From: Coriolopsis trogii
Taxonomy: Eukaryota; Basidiomycota; Agaricomycetes; Polyporales; Polyporaceae
Assembly: GCA_020543525.1 (NCBI GenBank)
Contig: JAHYIO010000042.1
Coordinates: 558,001-622,000, forward strand
Length of the DNA: 64,000 bases
Direction of reading: 5' to 3'
Positions 1-11,683 of the stretch are shown in pieces. How positions within the stretch are numbered: the stretch's first letter is position 1; the number at the start of each line of letters is the position of its first letter. The notes under the pieces were generated by a model. The model searched no databases and was not told the DNA's origin. It saw nothing but the letters and a program-made list of their open reading frames with translations. The position numbers were made by a program, and so were the translations under genes.

Positions 1-1
1 G

Positions 2-1213
2 TTCATGTCAGTTCACGCGCTGAATGATCCCTATAGAGAGATCACTATCGAGGATGAAGTCGAGTCCTGCTTCCATGTGCTCCTTTACTACGCCGTGCGA
101 TTCCTGCCCCATAACATCAAACCCCACAATATCGGACAGTTCCTCGTCGACTACTTTGATGGCTTCACGAGCCCTACAGAGGGCTACAGATGTGGCCTCG
201 CGAAGAGTAACGCTATCACGTCCGGGAAGATTTACCTCGCTCCCTACAACGGTAACCAAAACGTCACACTTCACTTCTACAAGACTCATCCTTCCCCTAC
301 CCGCTCTCCTATCGATGTTCTCCCCAACCCTTCACGTGAAAGCCTCCATCCTGGCGACCCTGCACCGACCGACTCATCATTCGATGAACCGAGCGGCCAT
401 GACCCAGATGCCGCTGTCCCTCCCCCCAATGGCTCCTCCTCAAACAAGGTACATCCCATCAATGATCTGATCAAACAGTTTCTGGACCGGTTTCGAGCCC
501 ACTACAGTCGCGACACGCAACAGGTTCATGCAGTCACCGAAGGCGACTTGCCAGATGTGCAGCGGCGGATCTTGCTGTCTGCGCTCGCAGAGTCGAACCA
601 CCGCCGTCGGTCTGCTGCTTCTACGCTGAATTCACAAGTTCCTGCGCCTGATTTGGACGCGGAGAAGGCGGCAAGTCTGGCCGACCACGACGTCATGCTC
701 GACCTGCTATTGGAGCACATGATGGACAAGGGTCAATGGCCGATGAATGACAAGGGACCAGAGGTGCAGCCACCCAATGGACTCGTACCTCGCCCGGCAC
801 CTATCTCGGCACCTCTCGTTCCTAGCCCACCATCTCCATCTTTTCCTTCGACAGGAAAACATCCTCGTGAGGATTACGAGACGCCTGCGTCAAAGCGGAG
901 TCGTCGCAGTGAAGACCTCGCACTAAATTTCCCTCGCGATGGGCCTATGACACGCCCTCGAAGGAGTCGCACCCCACCTTCAAGTTACCAGGGAGCACAT
1001 TATGTCACGGATGAACCGGCGACACCTCCTCGTGCGCGTACTCGTACAACGAGTCCCTACGCTAGTGGACGGCCGCGTGAAGATCCTGAGACGCCGACCC
1101 GAGCGCGGGCTCGCACTCAGAGTGGCAACAGACGGCGAACGCGGTCAGATCAAGACTCACCGATCCCGTTACGAAGGTCGACTCGTACGCGTAGTAATAC
1201 TATGCGAAACTAG
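2..1213 (+). CDS. FunK1-type fungal protein kinase, C-terminal part (5' truncated by window edge)
   Basis: The frame is open from base 2 and ends at TAG 1211-1213. The first residues (FMSVHALND, then EDEVESCFHVLLYYAVRFLP) match the stretch after the activation segment of FunK1 kinases, where a 'GT..FMS' motif precedes the C-lobe helices. The catalytic HRD/DFG part therefore lies left of the window. After about 90 residues the fold gives way to a low-complexity tail rich in Ser, Pro and Arg. It has repeated RED-x-ETP units and Arg/Thr-rich runs near the stop and is probably disordered and basic. FunK1 is a large agaricomycete-specific kinase family with mostly unknown substrates. The family call is firm and the function unknown. 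The ATG at base 5 is internal, not a start. Confidence 0.85.
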   Translation, partial: FMSVHALNDPYREITIEDEVESCFHVLLYYAVRFLPHNIKPHNIGQFLVDYFDGFTSPTEGYRCGLAKSNAITSGKIYLAPYNGNQNVTLHFYKTHPSPTRSPIDVLPNPSRESLHPGDPAPTDSSFDEPSGHDPDAAVPPPNGSSSNKVHPINDLIKQFLDRFRAHYSRDTQQVHAVTEGDLPDVQRRILLSALAESNHRRRSAASTLNSQVPAPDLDAEKAASLADHDVMLDLLLEHMMDKGQWPMNDKGPEVQPPNGLVPRPAPISAPLVPSPPSPSFPSTGKHPREDYETPASKRSRRSEDLALNFPRDGPMTRPRRSRTPPSSYQGAHYVTDEPATPPRARTRTTSPYASGRPREDPETPTRARARTQSGNRRRTRSDQDSPIPLRRSTRTRSNTMRN

Positions 1214-2004
1214 TGATATCCCTGCTCCTCGTGCTTGCTAGACCATTGTGCTGTCCTGTCTTCTACTCTTACACTGCGATGCTCTTCCTCCACTATTAGC
1301 TCTTGATTCGGACATGCATTGCTCAGTCATAGATTATACTGCTCACTCTTCATCTGTACTATAACATACACATAGCCTCTTGATCTGTCACTCTCGTCTA
1401 TACACACATGATTGAATTTCCGGATGCCCGACGGCCCTCTCTTATATCACCACTGGAGGGATGAGCATTCCCAACTCATCGTACAACGTCGCCGACACGC
1501 GTGTTTCCCTATGAACAGCTGCACACGCATCGTGCCGTGTGATGATCGAACGCCGCCAACTTCTTAGCCAACTGCGATAGACTTTGGGATACTACATACT
1601 CACGGCTTGACGCATGTTGGATATACTATGACCACGTCGCGTAGTTCGCTCAGCCTTCGGGTGACAAAGCAAATTCTTCAGCGACAAGACTTGAGGGTGT
1701 TTGGCCTAATGCGCGAGCGTTCCTGGAGACAGGCCCGGGCTGCTTGAGACCTGAGGCCAGAACTCGGCGAGCATAACGAGCAGTTGCTACTTGACTTTTA
1801 CACCAACGTTAGCTGGCACTCGTTTCGTGGTTGTCCGTTATGACAATGTATTGCTACGCTTCGTGTACTAAGACGATGGGTACAGTGGTGTATGAATTAC
1901 CTACGCAAGATGGTTGGGACCGAAACTGAGCATGGCTTACAACTATAGGATAGTATGATACAGAGAAGGCTCAACAAATGTACACAGCTGGTTCATTTCC
2001 AAAA
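1214..2004. other. intergenic, tail-to-tail
   Basis: This 791-bp gap separates the stop codons of the FunK1 gene (+) and the acidic nuclear-type gene (-). It should hold both 3' UTRs. No coding pattern, repeat or RNA gene could be supported. Confidence 0.6.
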
Positions 2005-5000
2005 TCACGATGCTTGAGTTGGCTCGCCGTTTGCCTTTGATGTCGAGCCACGAACACGACGTCGTTTGGGCCTCTCCGCAGCGCCCTCCGCCTGAGCATC
2101 GGCCGTCTCCTCTGCACGAGTGCGTTTAACGCCGCCCTTCCGTGTGCGCTTTCGCTTCGGGCCTTCAGGTACTGCTTCGTCCGACCCATCACTTTCGTCA
2201 CGCTCTGGCTTGTACGCCGCCGCGTCGGTTCCCAGCTTCTTGCCCCGTCTTGCTGGCATTCTGCGACGCGTCGTGCTGGCTGACGTACTAGCTTCACCGT
2301 TCTCTGCGGGGACTTGGGATGATTCGCCCTCAAGACCGGCAGGGACCTCAATGGTCGCCTCGGACGAGGCCTCCGGGTGAGAGTTCTTGACGCGTTTCGC
2401 TGGACGCTCGTCCTCGTCGTCCTCGAGATCACTGAGGTCACTGCCCGAGAAGGCGCTGGTCGTGGTTGTGATGCTACCCCGTTCTGAGAGCCTCCCTCTA
2501 TGGCTGGCAGAGCGGCCTGAAGTAGAGATCGACGACGCTTGCGAGGGTGGTGGCATGGACGATTTCTGCTTCGGTGATGCATCCTTCTGGCGAGCTTTCG
2601 ACAACGTCCGCGCACTGATAGATTCTCGTTGTGCTGCACTGATGGACTCTCGTGGTGCGTGCGTGCGACGCTTGGACTTCTTGACACGAACGTTATCACC
2701 CGGTCGTGGGAGGTAGAGAACTTCCTGTTCACGGAGAAGATCTACCCCTGCGAGCTGTCGCAAGATGCCGAGAAGGTATGGCGGAAGATTGAGGTGTTCG
2801 ATGGGGACGAGTCTGGAGATGTCTTCCCCGCTGACATCGCCATGGTCCTCGATGCTTTCCTCTTCCATGAGCTCACGATTGCCTAACGAACACCCAGGAA
2901 CGGCGAAGAAGAGACGTTGTCCATTCTCCTCCTGCGGAAGACTGATCGTGTGGTAGCGGCAGTTGGCGCGTGTAACCGGAGAGCTTGAAGGGATAGATAT
3001 CGACGGTCGTAATGCAGGTGGCTGCAAAGATTGTTCCCGAGTTGGCTGTGGAGGTTGCAGAGCAGGAGGCTCCACTGAAGCGCGAAGGGATAGCACTTTC
3101 TCGCTAGTGTCGCTGTGATTTGAAGGTGGCTTGGACGGCTGACGTTTGGGGTGCACAACAGGCGCCGGTACGTTGGTAACGATAGGTCGGCCACCGCCAT
3201 GGTTGTGCCGCAGTACACCATGGTCGTGGGTGAATGCGGGCGGAGGAAGGTGATGTCCGTTGGTGATCAATGTGCGCATAATGGTGGGGGATGGGTCAGA
3301 GTAAGTACTCGGGACATTCGAGACCACAGACGATTCGCGGGACGAAGGGCGACTGTCGACGTCTAGCAATTGCTGAGCGGCAGCGGCCGAGCTACTTGTA
3401 GAAGCTCCGCTGGCAACACTGCGAACAACCGAGGCAGCATCTTCGTCGTCTGAGTCTGGACGTGCACGCTGCTTGCCTTTGCCCTTGCGTGACTTCGGCG
3501 GCGGCTTGTCCTCGACAGCCTTCGATTCTGACGACTTGGATGTCCTGGACCGCAGGAACCTGGTTGTGGGCTCAATAGCAGGCGGTGTCCTGCGCTTGCG
3601 CTTGCGCGGGCGATCCTCGTCGTGACTCTCGTCCAACACAACAGTTTCCTGAGAACCGGCAGGTTCTGTCTGCGTATCAGCGTCTTCACCTTCCTCGAGT
3701 GGCTCAGGGCTGTCAGTAGCATTTTCACTGCCAGCTCGATTAGAAAAATGTCAGGGTCCACGCAAGCAGGACATACCTAGCAGCAGGGGATGGCAGCCCC
3801 CTAGGGGCGATGCCGTTTTTCTCCTTCTCTATCTCAGCTTCCGGGACGGGTGGCTCATGAATTCTGAATGGGTCGTCGTCGTCGGCAGGCGTAGTATTCC
3901 TCACGATATCATCCACTGAGACGGAAGAGCTATTCTCGCCCTCGCCTTCTGACGGGACGTAGTCTGGGTCAACTTCACCCTCAGCGTCAGCGTCCGCATC
4001 TGATTCAGACGCATGATCTGGCTCTGCCTGCGATGTTTCCGCCGTCGGTTCGTCATTGACGGACACAAGACCATCTTCCGACTCAGTGGGACCTATCGTG
4101 AGTGGTCCTGGGGGAGCGGTTTGCTCATTGACCGGTCCTGTCACAGAGAAATGAGCCAGAAGACAACGGCATATACCGACTGAGACGTACCTGTAACTTC
4201 ATCAACTGTGTCGGCTTCCTTCACATTCTCATAGGCATCCTCGGTAACTTCGGAGACCTCGATGACGGGGAGCTCAGGGCTCACAGCGTCGAGCTCATTG
4301 TTCGCGATCGAGCCAGCGTCGCCGTTCGTGCGCAATTGGGAAGCTGGCAACTCTGGTGTGACGGAGCCTGAGTTCGTCGCACCGTCCGTGAGAGGGGTGA
4401 ACAATCCACTCGGGCTTTGCGAAGGGGCGACCTTACGCAACAGGGGCAGCAGGGCAGCGTGGGCAAGGTTAGCTACCTTCGACTCGTTCACATCGCCGCT
4501 GCTCGAAGCGATCGAGTCTGAACGAGAGCGCGCGATAGGAGAGGCCGGAGTGGAAGCGATACTCGCAGGGTCGGGAACTGTGGGGTCGGCAGAGACGGGG
4601 GCAGGATAGTCAGTTGTAGAGCCTACATCGGTATCGACGTGGATGTCAGGAGCGCTCTCCTGGACAGCGGTTGGTAGTGCCTCACAGGTCTCGTCTATCG
4701 CTTCAGTTACAAGTGGTTCGGCAAGTGTCGCAGAGGCATGGCTAGCGTTGCTGTCTGCGTGAATGCTAAGAGCAGGATCTTCAGCGTGAGGCGCAGTATG
4801 TTCGGACTCTTGCTCCTCGACTGTCTCGTCTATCGCTCCAACCGCAATCGACTCCGGTTCCTGTCAGATCATGAGTTGTGAGGCACAGTGACACATGATG
4901 ATTGCGCACCTCTGTGCGTCTACCCTCTGTCTTGGGCTCTTCGACCACGTAGTCAGTCGCAGACTCCTCCACATCGTCGTCAGGGACTGAGACAACCTCA

Positions 5001-7275
5001 AGATCGGCCTCAGCTGCGATGGGTTGAATGTCTTCGACATCGAGTCCTTCCTCGACTATGGCATGTCCGAGATTTAGGGAATCGTTCCGGGCTTCCTCCA
5101 CGATTGGGTCTGTCTTCTCAGCCGTGGCTTGGACGCTGATCTCAGATGGAGGGGCGTTGCCAGCCGTCACATCGCTCGCAGACTCTGCAGGGGCGTCTTC
5201 GATGTCATTGTCCATCGTTGTCGATTTCATCTCGGTGGTCTTGGGCGCATCGAAGTCATCCTCGACCCCCTGTACAACCTCACCCCGGCTGGGGGGCAGA
5301 TCGCCGAAGTCCGCACCTGTTATCCGAACAGGCTCGAAGGTGCTCTCCGTGTCAATCTCTGATGGACCCATGTCGTACAAGTCGAAGTCGATATAGGAAG
5401 CCGCGTCTGCGGATTCTGAGGTAGTCGCCGCAGCACCCTCATCCATACCCGCTTCAATGACATCGGCTCGAGGAGTATAGGGGCCGGGCTCGTCTTCATC
5501 GTCGCTGATCTCGATCATCTCACGGTCTTCGCTCACGAGGTGACCCGATGCGGTGGCTATTCTGCCGGAGAATGCAGGCGGCCAATTCCAATCCACCTGC
5601 CTGAGCGTGGCAGAGAAAGAAGGCGCCATATCGCTTGCTCCTTCAGGCAGGTTGTCTTCGCATACGCCGTCGCCTAGGGCCTGAACATCGTCCCCCACGT
5701 CTTCGTTCGGCTCGTCGACGTCAGTTGCGATCCCTCCTGCGAGAGTCCCCTCCTGATGACCCTCTGTAACGCCAGGGATGTCCTGTTCATTTTCATCCTG
5801 TGGTGTAAGATGCGATGGCGAAGCGTCCAAGTCCAAGTCCTCGAGGATGGCATCACCACCGGAGTAGTAGTCCTCTGCATATGTCCGTGGACCTTCCCAG
5901 GGATCTGGGATTTCTGGGGAATGTTGCAATGCGTCTTCGTGCAGCAGCTCTACTGCTCGTTCAGCGCTTGATGTAACAGGAGGAATTGGCGACATACCAT
6001 CCTCTTCCTCGGTCGGCAAGACATGGGGGTTCCGGTGCTCGAGGGTGTCGCTGGGGAGATCACCACCAGCATAGTAGTCTTCTGCATACGTGCGAGGGCC
6101 TTCCCATGGGTCTGGAAGGTCGACTGATTCTTGTACTCCTGACCGAGGCGGGAATGCTACGAGCGTCGTCAGCAGCTCGCCACCCCAATACTTTCAACGA
6201 GAAAATATCGCGTTCACAACACGCGCACGGAGAAGGATAACAGAACATGTGGTGTCCGTGCGAGGACGCGTACTGACACAATGCACGTACGGACACTGGC
6301 AACGCGGCCGTAGCCACTCGTAAAGGTGAATGAAAGGCACTCACAGTCAGCTTCCTCTTCCATCTGCTCATCTTCATCTTCCGCCTCATCTGCGGCAACC
6401 CTGAAATGAGCAGCGTCGACTAGATCGGCCTTTCGCAGGAAACGAGCGGGGATAACGCGTCCCTCGTGATCTTTCTGGTCCTCTTTAGTCTCCTCGTCGT
6501 CGGAGTCCAAGATCTCCGTGACCTCGTGTGGTATGGATGGACCAAGAGGACTGCTGCGAGGATCTTCATCGGCTTCCTCAGACTGGTCATCATCTTCATC
6601 ATCATATACGCGCTCCGCGACCTCCTCATCCGACCCAGCCTCGTGTCCCTCGTCGTCTTCATCGTCGTATACAGGGATGTGTCCGGCGGTTGCTTCTTCA
6701 CCGCTACCTTCCGCATCCTCGTCCTCTTCGTCTTCTTCCTCGTGCTCCCCTGCGGCGTCGCCTACTGGTGCTGCCTCCTCATCCTCATCCTCATCAGAGG
6801 ACAGGAGGTCAATGACTTCCGCTTCCCGCGTCTCCGGCGCTTGTTCCTCCTCATCGTCCTCTTCGTCTTCGTCTTCGCTCCCGTAGTCTTCTTCGTCAGA
6901 CCGTGTATCCCACGCGGCCATGCCGACTTGCTGAGACACGTCACCTGCGTCATCAAAGTCCTCTTCACGCGCACGCTCCTTGCCTTTGGCGACTCTGCGG
7001 GCCCTAACCTCCGCAAAGGAGTCTTCGATTTCGGCATCTTCGTCCTCGGGACTTGGTTTGTCGACGTGCCCTTTCGGTAGCAAAGCAGGAGGTGCATCTT
7101 CGCGACCCAGAGCGCGTTTCAACGCGCCCGTAATGTCGCCAATCCACGCGTCAAACTCGGGCTGCGTGAACTTGTCATAGGGATTGTGAATGGGGGCCCG
7201 CGGAAGCCTCCCTGTACTCCTCGGCGTCGGGTTGGGTCCCACAGGATAGCGCGGCGTAGAATATGGCGTGGTCAT
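2005..7275 (-). CDS. large acidic, probably nuclear protein of unknown function (1,643 aa, five exons)
   Basis: Exons on the minus strand are 7275-6345, 6156-4910, 4860-4191, 4137-3777 and 3727-2005. They sum to 4,932 nt (1,644 codons) in one frame. The N-terminus has a short conserved-looking helix around FTQPEFDAWIGDI. Next come several hundred residues very rich in Asp, Glu and Ser (runs of DEDDE). A 20-residue module occurs twice (PDPWEGPRTYAEDYY). The final exon opens with basic patches (RKRKRR) that look like nuclear localisation signals. It also holds the only globular-looking part, about 100 residues (around CRYHTISLPQEENG, then LPPYLLGILRQLAGVDLLRE), and ends in a Lys/Arg-rich tail. 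I do not recognise the family. Acid and basic blocks suggest a chromatin or nuclear scaffold role, which is inference only. The 188-bp first intron is the least certain junction. The gene is divergent from REX2 with 289 bp between starts. Confidence 0.75.
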
Positions 7276-7564
7276 CGCGCGAGGACCAGCCGGTGGTGAT
7301 GGTTAGAGTCGCGAGATGGAGGTATGAATGCAAGCAAGTCTCTGGTTAGAGGGGCCATGGGCGACTAGTCCAAGTTGGCGCCCAACGTCAACGAGAGTAA
7401 ATATTATGTAATGCTCTCCTTACCTAAGTACCTCCAGTAGAACTCATCGTAATTCTGGCATCGGTCCTTTTCTCTCCTCTCTTCTCTGCTTTATATCACG
7501 GAGGCTTCGAAATCGGCTGGAGTCTGTTTTCTGACCTATCTGAGGGGGAGATTCCGTCTTTGGA
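7276..7564. promoter_or_regulatory. shared divergent promoter region
   Basis: 289 bp separate the start codons of the acidic nuclear-type gene (-) and REX2 (+). Both 5' UTRs and promoters must fit here. No TATA box is apparent. A pyrimidine-rich stretch (TTTTCTCTCCTCTCTTC) at about 7469-7485 lies on the REX2 side. Confidence 0.5.
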
Positions 7565-8683
7565 ATGTTTAGACTGGCGTTGTCTACCAGTCGGCGACAT
7601 TTGCATAGAACTATCCTCTGCAACGCGTCAATACGGACACTGAGGAGGAAGATGGAATCCCAACTGGATTTCGCCGCAGGACCGCTCGTTTGGATTGACT
7701 GTGAGATGACTGGTTTGGATCCACGAACAGATACGCTCCTGGAGATAGCGGTGCGTCACGGCTACTCGTGGGCGCGTCAGCCGCCTAACGATACTCTATA
7801 CAGGTGCTCATCACGGACGGAAACCTTGAACTCGTGGATGAAGGCATATCTTATATCATTCGGACCAAGAAGGAGACACTGGACAAGTACGCACTCTCAT
7901 GCAATGCCTCTACTCGAACTCAGGTCGTCACAGCATGGGCGAATGGTGCCAGAAGACGCATGCCGCGGTCCGTCCTGAACTGCACCCTGTCGTAGAATTG
8001 ATTGTATATGTGTGTCAACAGAGCGGCTTGACTGCAGCGTGTATAGATTCTCCCTTCACGAAAGACTTCGTACAGCAACAAGTTCTCAACTACATCAAGA
8101 AATGGATACCGAAAGAACGTATCGGTGTCCTAGCAGGAAACTCGGTTCATATGGATCGTGCTTTCCTATTGAATGAGATGCCTCAGGTACTTGACTGGCT
8201 GCATTATCGGTAATATTACCCCTTGCTCTCACTTGTATCTTTTCTTGTCTCACAAGATATGACCTTAGCATCGTTGGTGAGTGGATCGGCTTACACGACT
8301 TATCTCTGTGGCCTGGACTAACCTTCTTCAGATGTCTCGTCAGTCAAGGTGTGCAACTCCTACGATATTATCTCGTCCATTGCTTACGAGGATTAGGAGC
8401 TTGCGTATCGGTGGTACCGCACTCAGCAAGTGAAAGGTCAGACTGGAGAAGCAGCCCATCGGTAAGCTCCTCTCCGAATGCTACTCGCTCAGCCGCTTAT
8501 CGTCGTGATAGAGCATTGGATGACATCAAAGGCTCAATACGGGGTGAGTGACTCTATGTCACCTATTGCAACGGGAACATGACCTAGCCGGACTTTACTC
8601 CGATAGAACTTAAGTGGTATAGGAAGAACCTCTTTGTGCCCCCTTCCCTCGCGCCCGTAGTCGAGGTTGGTCGTCGTTATTAA
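7565..8683 (+). CDS. REX2: oligoribonuclease, mitochondrial (DEDDh 3'-5' exonuclease)
   Basis: Nine exons: 7565-7750, 7804-7886, 7934-7967, 8022-8209, 8269-8276, 8332-8348, 8397-8461, 8512-8543, 8607-8683. They give 229 aa, normal for the family. The enzyme degrades 2-5-nt RNA fragments left by other nucleases. The first Asp-Glu pair is in LVWIDCEMTGLD, followed by TLLEIAVLITDGNL. The middle motif is MGEWC...SGLT. The C-terminal part carries VLAGNSVHMDRAFL, HYRIVDVSSVKEL and HRALDDIKGSI, which supply the remaining catalytic Asp and His. A 29-residue Arg/Ser/Thr-rich leader precedes the second Met (MESQLDF) and looks like a mitochondrial presequence, so both starts may be used. Exon 5 is only 8 nt, placed because it restores the conserved HYR-IVDVS junction. 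Confidence 0.92.
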
Positions 8684-11683
8684 GCGCAGTAGGTAACTGC
8701 CCGTCCGGCTTCACCATAATGGCCTGTACCTATCACGTATCCGCGCTCCACGTCTGGTTAGGAACTAGATGTCTCAACTGCAGCGCCAATTGCATTATAT
8801 TGCGATCAAGCGCCGCGTCTCTTTTGGAGATCATCTCATACATTCGCAGTGGAGGGTGCCTTCCGCAGAATGTCATCCGGTCCATGATGACCATCCTATC
8901 GACCCGACCCAGTAGAGGATCCTGCAAAACGCCTAGACAAGTACGTCAAATCCAAAGTCTCGCTTTTTCGAGTCGCCCGTAACAGACGTTCCCGATGTCC
9001 AGGGCATTCCTCGTAGCGCCTGCATATACTAATGCATTGTCTTCAGGAGAATCAAATCACACGACCGCTCGTACTTACCTCGATCGCCTTTTTCCAGCCC
9101 CGCGCGCAGATCCATGGAACCCAGTAGACTTTATCTGGTTGCCTATTAGGAATGTATGCGGATGTGGCCCGGAGCCCCGCACTCACGTAAGGGAAAGACG
9201 AGCCTTCGAGGTCCCTGAACCAGACAGAAGTCTCGAAGTCCAATGGACAAACGTTCTTTATCTACTCTATCTCCTCCACTCTAATTCGCCGAGAGTCGTG
9301 CTTCGGTCATTGACAGGCAGCTTGTGTTTCCGAAGTTGAGCCTGTCTTGGGGCCGAGCGCAGACTGATTTCATGAGAAGTTCGTGCTTCTGCATTTATGT
9401 TGATAGGCTTCTCTCTGGAGTCGGTAGGACTCAATCACTGCCATTGATATTGAATTACTGACTATTCGTGCTCTCATTTTAGGACGCGGACGGATGCGAT
9501 TGAAGTTCCGTGCAGATACGGGACTACCATACGCAGCTGCGTTGAGTAGGCCTGCAGGAGCATATTCCTCCACTTCCAGCTACGCTCCTCCGCAACTGGG
9601 ACTAGACGAGTCTCGCTCGCCAAGTCTGCAGATTTGGATCGCGGCGCGTGAGTGCAAGTTCACTATCAGGTTACAAGTACGCCTACGACCGCCAAAGCAC
9701 CTTCAGCCCTGATGGAGTTTGTTTCATTCAAGCGCGACAACACGACTGATTGTTGACTATGCAGGCAATTGCCAAAGGAGAAACGTCGGCTATTAGCATC
9801 CGCCATGCCGACCTCTTCAGAAAGTGGGAAGGATCTCGACTTCGTCTCGTCTGGTTCAAGGCTACGGCGACGGTCTTCCCCGTGGGTCGTTGCCCCAACA
9901 AGCTCCGTGAGGGAAACGCGTCGGGCGGAGTTTCGCGCAGGGAACGCTTCATCGCTAAGAAGACCTCGACACGTCTGGCCAAGGGGCAGGGCTCTACCAC
10001 CTGTAGCAGACCTAGGTCTATGTGCCATGGGGTTGGGGAAACAGAGCTTGGGCGGAGTTCTGGCGAGTGAAGACTTCCTGTGGCGGTATTCCTTGTGAGT
10101 GCCAAATGACTCGTGTTCGCAGAGCCGTTCGCAGTACGCTCACATGTTCAGCGATAATTTGTAGTGGATGCATTGTCGGACTCCACGCAAGGACTCTAGA
10201 TCGTTCTTTGTACCTAGCGTGGCTGAAACATCCGGTGTTTGCCCCGACACCTTCTCTACCTCTGTGCGCGCCATGTCCGCTATCAGAGGTATGTTCCGTG
10301 AGCGGTCGTGATGACTGCTAGAGCGGGTGCAGAACCATCGTTCCTCGCATAGAACATGCAGTTCTTTGTCGCGCCTCGACGAGTCCAGATGCTCGACCAA
10401 GGGAACAGTTTCAGACCCCGGCGTTCTCGCGCACGTTGTGAAGCAACCCCCTCCTCCATTTGCGCTCACTGACACCATTCCTCTACATGGGTACGTTATC
10501 AATGCTATAGTCATACTCAGAGGTCCCACATCGCTTTACACAGGTTGGAAACAGAGCGCAGAGAAGAGGGACACGGCAGCGCACGAACATGCGACTGGCT
10601 AGCTGCAGCGCAACTTGACATGTCCGACCAACCACACGCGCGCAAGCCGGGACATTATCTTCTTCGCCCTGGGAATTGAAACGGCAAGGAACGAGTCAGT
10701 GGGGAGATGTTATGGGAACCCACTCTCGTCTAAACGTGCTACAACCCACGGACCCGGAGTGTGAGTGCCCGTCCTCTTTGGGATGCCGTTACATATGCCG
10801 TGACGCCTCCCACAGATCCCTAACCGTATTTTGCGCCACTCCGTATGCTTTTGGTGCCAGCAACGGTTTTCGGGACGGCTGCAGGCTCTCATAGACACTC
10901 CGACAAACTGGTAAGTAGTAGAAAGCCCCTCGGGCTGAGATTTGTCAGATGTCAAGGATCCGCCGAGAGTTGAACGCTCTATTTGCTCCCTACAAATACG
11001 CTCTTGGGGACAATCCCAGGAGCGAATTTGTATTTCTTCCTAGGGTCCACTCAGGAACTATTGCTGCGGGAATTCTACCTCTTCTTCGACGCTCCAGTGC
11101 GCCGCCCCATGTTGCCGCTAAGGCAGCTCTGAGCACAAAATTCAACGGCGGTGACTGCAGTGCACGGTACTGCAGAGGCACCAGCTTGTAGCACTTCGCG
11201 AGGGGAAGAGAGGGAGCTGGGAAGTTGAGCATAGCCACGAGATCCGAGATCGAGGGAGGTGATTGGTAGACGCGGAAGGTTATACACGGCGGACGTGTTC
11301 CTCCCACCATCATCCTCTCATGCTCGACCGGCAGTGGAGTGCAGGATAGGCCCGCTTTCTAAGTGGCTGCGTTTGTTAATGCATTGCCAGGTTCCCCTCT
11401 TGCCTCTCCGGTTGTTGTCCACGGTTTCCCATTCCCTTCCCGAGTGACCGGAGATTGTATTCGCGACCACCTCGGATTCTTCCCGCAGTTAAAAACTCTT
11501 CGGCTTTTCTCTGGAATCATACGTGTGCCCTCCATTCAGTTCATCTTATTTCGAGTCCTCCAGGGCTCGTACGCCCTGCCCGCTCCTCCCCCCTTATCTT
11601 TCGATTTCTCCTTCCCCGCCTTCGGCCACTGACATCACCCCGTCAACTCGCTGCTAGTCTGATTGCTCACGATCCCTCACGCG
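8684..11683. other. 3-kb stretch without an assignable gene
   Basis: Both strands carry only short, mutually interrupting open frames. A few patches read like protein: EDPAKRLDKYVKSKVSLFRV at about 8919-8978 (+) and YVPWGWGNRAWAEFWRVKT at about 10018-10074 (+). I could not join them into a model with plausible introns, nor recognise a family. It may be a decayed gene or unmodelled short exons. No repeat or RNA gene is seen. Confidence 0.4.

Noticed and set aside
1971..2732. 253-codon Arg-rich frame overlapping the last exon of the acidic protein in another frame
   Set aside because: Out of frame with the five-exon model and low complexity; the model accounts for the region.
6466..7080. Hydrophobic open frame on the plus strand opposite the acidic protein
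   Set aside because: Runs of Leu, Ile, Phe and Val arise from reading Glu/Asp codons (GAG, GAC, GAT) backwards; the sense gene closes perfectly.
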